From: CAZOAR01 sp964577985 | Lineage (GTDB): Bacteria; Gemmatimonadota; CAZMKB01; CAZNLH01 | DNA: 11,535 nucleotides | Reading direction: 5' to 3' | Assembly (NCBI GenBank): GCA_964577985.1 | Contig: CAZOAR010000063.1 | Coordinates: forward strand, 1 to 11,535 | Part shown: positions 7,024-11,535 of the stretch, one piece after another | How positions within the stretch are numbered: position 1 is the stretch's first letter | Layout of the letters: each line of letters starts with the position of its first letter | The notes under the pieces: generated by a model | The model's database searches: none | What the model was told of the DNA's origin: nothing | Seen by the model: the letters and a program-made list of their open reading frames with translations, nothing else | Position numbers and translations under genes: made by a program

Positions 7024-9407
7024 AACTCTCTCGTTCGCTTCTGATAATCGGCTTGATCTCCTGTTCAATGCTCGTATATGAGATTCTGCTCACGCGCATC
7101 TGCGCCCTCAGGCTCTTCTTTCATTTCGGCTTTCTGGTCATCAGTAACTGTCTCCTCGGGATCGGTGCCGCCGGAACACTCATATTCATATTCCATGACA
7201 GATTCGAGCGGGATACTGTCCGATGGATCTGGCGATCCGGTATTCTCTTCATAATCAGCCTCGCGGCTACGTATGCCTTCCTGCTGACCTACCCGATCCC
7301 GGCCGAGTTGAAACTCCTTCACGCGAAGGACCTTGTCCAGTTCTCTATCTACAATCTGGTAGCGGCGCTTCCTTTCTTCTTCGCCGGTGGTGTGATAGGG
7401 CTGATTCTCACATTCAATTCCGAGCAGGTCAACAAGGTCTACTTCGCCGATTTGCTGGGGGCCGGGCTGGGGTGTCTCTTCTGCCCTTTCCTTCTCGCAA
7501 GGTTCGGAGCGGGCGGCACATTCGCCTTCCTCACGCTGCTCGCGGTCGCGGGTACGGTGTTCGCCTCGCCCGCAGGGTTCAGAAAGGGCTCCACCGCTGT
7601 CGGACTGCTGCTCGCGGTCCTGCTGCTGTGGGTGATGCCAACCCTGGACCAGCGATTCCCGATTCCCGGCAAGGGCGCACTCGACCTGACACAGGGCCAT
7701 CGGGCCGAGATATCTAAACATATAGAATATTCCCGATGGAGCGCTACGAGTCGCGTTGACGTGGTTGCCATACCGCCTCGAAGCCGGATGATTTTCGCCC
7801 GGGGAAGGAGCGTCGTCAATCTCCCGCTGCCTGAGGAGAAGCTGATTCTGCAGGATGGTTCCGCCGGCACATTTATCCTGAATTTCTCTGACAATCCCGA
7901 TGGCCTCAGGGTGATAAGGAACTCCCTCTACTCTGCGTCGATGCAGACGAAGGATCGCCCGAGGGTCTTTATCATAGGGGCAGGGGGCGGCAACGATCTC
8001 TGGGCAGCCCGGATAAACGGTGCCAGCTATGTGAAAGGGGTAGAACTGAACCAGCCGATAATCGATGTTCACTATAAGCTGCTGCCCGACTTCAGCAGGT
8101 CGCTGCTCGATGACAAGCGCATAGAGTTCGTCTGCGCGGAAGGTCGCAACGCGCTGATGCGCGAGACGGAGAGATACGATATCATACAGATGTCCGGCAT
8201 CGACACGTGGACGTCTCTCACGTCCGGCGCGTATGTTCTGGCGGAGAACTACCTCTACACGCGAGAGGCGATCGAGACGATGTATGACCGGCTCGCGCCC
8301 GGAGGCATCCTGCAGATAACACGTTTCGCGGCCGACATGGAGGCACTCAGGCTCCTCTCCAACGTCAGCTCGGCTTTTGAGTCGATGGGAGTCGGCAGCT
8401 TCGACAAGTCGGTCATATGTCTGCGGACGTCTGACAATCTCGTGGCCCTGCTCGTGAAAAAGGGTGAATACTCGCAGGCCGAGTTATCGAGCATGACAGA
8501 CTTTACGCGCAAGGCGGGCATCGAAACCGTATATTCCCCTGGGCGGCGAACAGAGAACCTGTGGGCCAGGTTTATACGGACCGATGACAAGGCCGGGTTC
8601 ATCAGGAGTTTTCCGCGGGACATCTCCCCGACAACGGACGATCAGCCCTATTTTTTCAACTTTACGAAATGGAGCAACCCCTTCTCGTCGAGACGATTTG
8701 TCGAGGAGCCCACGCACGTCTCGCAGGGTAACCCTTTCTTCATCATCGGACAATTGGCGGTGTCGCTGGTTATCGCCCTGGCGTTCATCCTCTTCCCGCT
8801 GGGCATTTCCAAACGCAAAGAGGTGGAGCGTTCTGGTCTCAAGAGGTTCATGGTCTACTTCGCCGGTCTGGGGATCGGGTTCATAGCGATCGAGATATCG
8901 CTCATGCAGAAGCTGACACTCTTTCTGGGCCACCCGCTCTATTCTATCACGGTGACACTATTCTCGGTCCTCGTTTTCACCGGAGCAGGCAGCCTGATAT
9001 CAGGGAGATGGTTCCATTCTCCGGGCAGGAGGGCGTGGTTCGTCCCTGTGGCCCTGGCCGTTCTGATAGGGCTGATCATGTTATTCTCGGGTCAGATAGT
9101 AGCGCACTTCGTAGGTCTGTCTCTGTCGTGGCGTATCGCCATAGCCGTCGGGCTTCTCGCTCCTGTCTCACTTGTGCTCGGAATCCCTTTCGCCTACGGG
9201 ATCCGCCTCGTCAACATGTTCAACCCCACTATCGTCCCGTGGGCATGGGCGGTCAATGGTTTCTGCACCGTAATTGGATCGCTCCTCGCGGTTATCGTCT
9301 CGATGAACCTCGGTTTCAGCTTTGTGCTTTCAGCAGCAGTGATGATTTATGCCATAGCCTTTGCCGCTTTGCGAGGCCTGCGGTCAGAGGACCTCCCCGC
9401 ACGTTAG
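7020..9407 (+). CDS. Membrane protein with spermidine-synthase-like domain
   Basis: 795 residues from the ATG at 7020, chosen because it follows the consensus promoter and gives a hydrophobic start containing the family-typical YEILLTR. An N-terminal membrane part (~5-207, five to six segments) leads into a cytoplasmic Rossmann domain (~235-560) and a C-terminal membrane part (~573-785, about six segments). The Rossmann domain has a cofactor-binding GAGGGND loop (320-326), VELN (341-344), YDIIQMSGIDTW (386-397), a GAYVLAENYLYT stretch (403-414) and SPTTDDQPYFFNF (536-548). This is the multi-pass 'spermidine synthase-like' family. By hand alignment the polyamine-binding and catalytic acids of true spermidine synthases are mostly changed (Asn325, Asn344 and Ser392, with E342 and D395 kept), so ordinary spermidine synthesis is unlikely. 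The real substrate is unknown. It stands alone in its own transcription unit. Confidence 0.88.
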   Translation: MKLSRSLLIIGLISCSMLVYEILLTRICALRLFFHFGFLVISNCLLGIGAAGTLIFIFHDRFERDTVRWIWRSGILFIISLAATYAFLLTYPIPAELKLLHAKDLVQFSIYNLVAALPFFFAGGVIGLILTFNSEQVNKVYFADLLGAGLGCLFCPFLLARFGAGGTFAFLTLLAVAGTVFASPAGFRKGSTAVGLLLAVLLLWVMPTLDQRFPIPGKGALDLTQGHRAEISKHIEYSRWSATSRVDVVAIPPRSRMIFARGRSVVNLPLPEEKLILQDGSAGTFILNFSDNPDGLRVIRNSLYSASMQTKDRPRVFIIGAGGGNDLWAARINGASYVKGVELNQPIIDVHYKLLPDFSRSLLDDKRIEFVCAEGRNALMRETERYDIIQMSGIDTWTSLTSGAYVLAENYLYTREAIETMYDRLAPGGILQITRFAADMEALRLLSNVSSAFESMGVGSFDKSVICLRTSDNLVALLVKKGEYSQAELSSMTDFTRKAGIETVYSPGRRTENLWARFIRTDDKAGFIRSFPRDISPTTDDQPYFFNFTKWSNPFSSRRFVEEPTHVSQGNPFFIIGQLAVSLVIALAFILFPLGISKRKEVERSGLKRFMVYFAGLGIGFIAIEISLMQKLTLFLGHPLYSITVTLFSVLVFTGAGSLISGRWFHSPGRRAWFVPVALAVLIGLIMLFSGQIVAHFVGLSLSWRIAIAVGLLAPVSLVLGIPFAYGIRLVNMFNPTIVPWAWAVNGFCTVIGSLLAVIVSMNLGFSFVLSAAVMIYAIAFAALRGLRSEDLPAR

Positions 9408-9526
9408 ACTGGTGCGCTTCTTCTTGACAAGTTCATTACTTATTGTACCCTGAGTTGAGCTATTCTCTCAGTCGATCCTGGCGGATCTCTTCCCGACAGA
9501 ATCGCTCAAATCAGGTGTAAGATGAA
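9408..9526. other. Intergenic region after the membrane-protein gene
   Basis: No gene seen. A TTGACA at 9424-9429 is followed at 16 bp by only TACCCT, a poor -10, so any promoter toward the relic at 9527 is doubtful. A short CTGAG/CTCAG inverted repeat beginning near 9450 has no T-run after it, so I do not call a terminator. Confidence 0.4.
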
Positions 9527-9673
9527 ATGAAATCGGCTGATATCATCGAGGTTGCTCTTTCTGTTGCTGGCATATTTGAAAGGCTCCGCATCCCTTACCA
9601 CATTGGAGGGTCTCTGGCCAGCTCTGCCTTCGGTGTCGCCCGGAGTACGCTGCACTTCGATCCAGCCCTATGA
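9527..9673 (+). pseudogene. Truncated nucleotidyltransferase-fold gene relic
   Basis: A 48-codon frame begins MKSADIIEVALSV and contains RLRIPYHIGGSLASSAFGVA, followed by RSTLHF, then a stop at 9671. The GGS-LASS-(G)-AR-T pattern is typical of the N-terminus of small nucleotidyltransferase-fold proteins (MNT / AbiEii-related and DUF6036-like hypotheticals), where it is followed by an Asp-x-Asp metal site such as DVDLV. Here the first Asp position is His43, and the frame ends five residues later, exactly across the 3' end of the cstA gene. Most of the family domain is therefore missing. AGGTG lies 9 nt before the ATG, as in a once functional gene. I read it as a relic broken by a deletion or rearrangement that brought cstA next to it. 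Recognition rests on a short motif only. Confidence 0.6.
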
Positions 9674-11359
9674 AACCGCCTTCTCCCGGGACGGCATTGT
9701 CCTGAAGACTCCGACGGCATCGAAACAGACCACGATGGCCAGGATCAGGAGCACGATAGAGACGACGCCGAGCAGATACTGCGGTGAATCACCGAGAAGA
9801 AAGTTCTTAGCCTGCCAGAGCAGTGCCGCTATGGTGGTTATTATCATGAATACAGCCGGCGCGAGCGTGTATATGCTCGGCCTGCCCCTTGCCACGAGAT
9901 AGCAGGAGAGGACCAGGAGCGTGAGCGCGGCGACGAGCTGGTTGGAGGCACCGAAGATGGGCCAGATGCGTCTCCAGTTGTCTCCGACCGCGAGTGCGAA
10001 TGCCGGGATAATCGTCACGAGGGACATCACCCACCTGTTCCTGAGGAGTGGGACTTTCTCGCCGGCGAGCTCGGTCCCCACGAAGCGGGCGAGCCTTATA
10101 GATGTGTCAAGCGTAGTCATGACGAAGGTCTTTATCATCGTCATCCCCACGAGTACCGCGAAGCTGCCGAGAAATACCTCGGTAAAATGGCCGAAGCCTT
10201 CGGCGAATGCCACGATGGGATTCCCGCCGTTTGCCACCAGGATGGCGGGCGCTTTCCCGCCCACCCACGGCAATCCGGCAGTAACGCATATAAGGGCAAG
10301 TACCGCCAGGGCTCCTTCCAGGATCATGGCGCCGTATCCAACTACCTGGCCATCGCTCTCCTTGTCGAGCTGCTTGGCTGTTGTTCCACTCGCCACGAGG
10401 GCGTGGAACCCGGAGATAGCTCCGCACGCCACCATTATGAAAAGCATAGGCCAGAGAGGGACCTGGGCGACACCCAGAAACGATCCGCTGAAGGGGGCCG
10501 ATATCGTGCCGCCGGTATAGAAGAGACCGGAAAGGCCGAGTCCCATTCCGAGTATGAGGACCCAGTTGGCGATGTAGTCCCTCGGCTGGAGCAGAAGCCA
10601 CACGGGGAGAACGGAAGCCAGGAAACCATAGAGGAAGAGTATGACATACCAGCTCATCTCGGCAGTCTTCTCCGAAAGTCCGAGAGACCATGCCGCTTCG
10701 CTCCCGTCGGGTAGCTGATGGAGGGCTATCGGGACCTCAGCGCCGAGCCAGATCAGAAGCGCGAGCAGCCCGAGGGCTATTATCGTCCCCGGGACCAGAG
10801 GCACCCCTTTCCTGTAGACGAGGTGTCCAAAGAACATCGCCACGGGTATGAGACCGAAGGTCGGCAATACTATCTCCGGTTTAGCCATAAGGCTTTTGGT
10901 CGCGACTGCGACGAAGACGGCTATGACGAGAACGAGCGCGAGCCAGACGAAAATCTGAAATAAGATGCGCGTGGATTGACTCACCGCCTCCCCGGCCACT
11001 TCCGGGATCGAATTGCCCTTGTTGCGTACAGACACCATGAGCGAAACGTAGTCATGCACGGCGCCCAGGAAGACGACGCCCACGAGAATCCAGGCAAGGG
11101 CCGGCCCCCATGAGCTGAAGGCGGCAACGGCGGCTATTGGTCCGATGATAGGTCCCGCCCCCGCGATTGATGAGAAATGGTGGCCGAAAAGGACAAAACC
11201 TTTTGCGGGATGAAAGTCCACTCCATCATCCATCGAGTGGGCCGGCGTTGGAATCGTATCGTCCGGCCCGATCAGCTTCTTCCTTATGAAACCGCCATAG
11301 AGCCAGTACCCGAGGAACAACCACGCAAGCGCGATCACGGTTATCATAACTGCATTCAT
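9668..11359 (-). CDS. cstA: CstA-family carbon starvation transporter
   Basis: 563 residues and very hydrophobic, with roughly 14-16 membrane segments throughout. Characteristic CstA motifs are GHHFSSIAGAGPIIGP (59-74), VHDYVSLMVSVRNKG (101-115), LQPRDYIANW (257-266), SGFHALVASGTTAKQL (316-331), TTLDTSIRLARF (415-426) and IWPIFGASNQL (465-475). CstA and BtsT proteins take up pyruvate and have been linked to peptide uptake during carbon limitation. This is the shorter form, compared with about 700 residues in E. coli, and lacks the extra C-terminal region. The start at 11359 has AGGGGGG 8 nt upstream. No btsS/btsR-like sensor gene lies in the window. Its 3' end overlaps the nucleotidyltransferase relic by 6 bp on the opposite strand. 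Specific substrate is inferred from family. Confidence 0.95.
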   Translation of the reverse strand: MNAVMITVIALAWLFLGYWLYGGFIRKKLIGPDDTIPTPAHSMDDGVDFHPAKGFVLFGHHFSSIAGAGPIIGPIAAVAAFSSWGPALAWILVGVVFLGAVHDYVSLMVSVRNKGNSIPEVAGEAVSQSTRILFQIFVWLALVLVIAVFVAVATKSLMAKPEIVLPTFGLIPVAMFFGHLVYRKGVPLVPGTIIALGLLALLIWLGAEVPIALHQLPDGSEAAWSLGLSEKTAEMSWYVILFLYGFLASVLPVWLLLQPRDYIANWVLILGMGLGLSGLFYTGGTISAPFSGSFLGVAQVPLWPMLFIMVACGAISGFHALVASGTTAKQLDKESDGQVVGYGAMILEGALAVLALICVTAGLPWVGGKAPAILVANGGNPIVAFAEGFGHFTEVFLGSFAVLVGMTMIKTFVMTTLDTSIRLARFVGTELAGEKVPLLRNRWVMSLVTIIPAFALAVGDNWRRIWPIFGASNQLVAALTLLVLSCYLVARGRPSIYTLAPAVFMIITTIAALLWQAKNFLLGDSPQYLLGVVSIVLLILAIVVCFDAVGVFRTMPSREKAVS

Positions 11360-11435
11360 GACTATAACCCCCCTGAAGATTATGCGAAATCTGCTTCAAA
11401 GGATCAAGGTCCGAATCGGGGCGGATAACACAAAG

Positions 11436-11464
11436 AGTTTATCACAATTGCCGGGTGATGGCAA
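11436..11464 (-). promoter_or_regulatory. Candidate cstA promoter
   Basis: On the minus strand, TTGCCA (11459-11464, 5 of 6) and TAAACT (11436-11441, 4 of 6) are 17 bp apart, giving a start near 11429 and a leader of about 70 nt. An inverted repeat GATAA-N10-TTATC (11424-11443) covers the -10 region and could be an operator. I see no full CRP-type TGTGA-N6-TCACA site, although E. coli cstA is CRP-dependent. Confidence 0.45.
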
Positions 11465-11535
11465 GTGGCGGGTGTTAAGGGGGCCTGCGACATGAAAGGG
11501 GGTTTTAACCTTCGGCGGCTTTTTGCTCCCAGAAC
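11465..11535. other. Right-edge noncoding sequence
   Basis: No gene is supported. It contains GC-rich and oligo-G stretches and a GGCGGCTTTTT near 11513-11523, which resembles the right arm of a terminator. The matching left arm is not present, so no terminator is called. Confidence 0.35.

Noticed and set aside
11505..11524. Terminator at the right edge (GGCGGCTTTTT)
   Set aside because: Only the right arm is present; no complementary left arm lies at a usable distance.

Overview
The window comes from a moderately GC-rich bacterium. It shows sigma-70 type promoters (one is a perfect TTGACA-17-TATAAT), Shine-Dalgarno sites before most genes, and a signal peptide on an exported beta-repeat protein. 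I cannot assign a phylum from the sequence. An MdlAB-type ABC exporter, a TrpB2-type tryptophan synthase, a DUF4097 protein, a membrane-bound spermidine-synthase-like protein and a short CstA together would suit an environmental, possibly uncultured Gram-negative lineage; this is inference only.

Layout, left to right. Positions 1-275 hold no gene, but start with an 18-bp imperfect tandem repeat that may be the edge of a mobile element. Positions 276-5251 are a three-gene minus-strand unit transcribed right to left: trpB2-like gene, then two half-size ABC exporter subunits whose genes overlap by 11 bp. A candidate promoter with two small perfect palindromes precedes it (5375-5407). Positions 5440-6773 hold two more minus-strand genes, a small acidic hypothetical and a secreted DUF4097 beta-repeat protein. 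A plus-strand consensus promoter at 6907-6935 then drives a 795-residue membrane protein with an embedded spermidine-synthase-like Rossmann domain (7020-9407). Positions 9408-9667 mostly hold a truncated relic of a nucleotidyltransferase-fold gene (9527-9673). It collides tail to tail with a minus-strand cstA-like pyruvate/peptide transporter gene (9668-11359), which has its own candidate promoter near the right edge.

How the genes work together: the two ABC subunits look like one heterodimeric exporter with one catalytic and one degenerate ATP site. The degenerate residues fall on complementary subunits exactly as expected for such pairs. The trpB2-like enzyme is probably co-transcribed with the exporter, but no trpA or other trp gene is present. 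The other genes have no obvious shared pathway. I see no CRISPR array, rRNA, tRNA or defence island. The most unusual items are the Glu-to-Asn and His-to-Asn changes in one ATPase, the loss of aminopropyltransferase acidic residues in the spermidine-synthase-like protein, and the broken nucleotidyltransferase-like gene abutting cstA.
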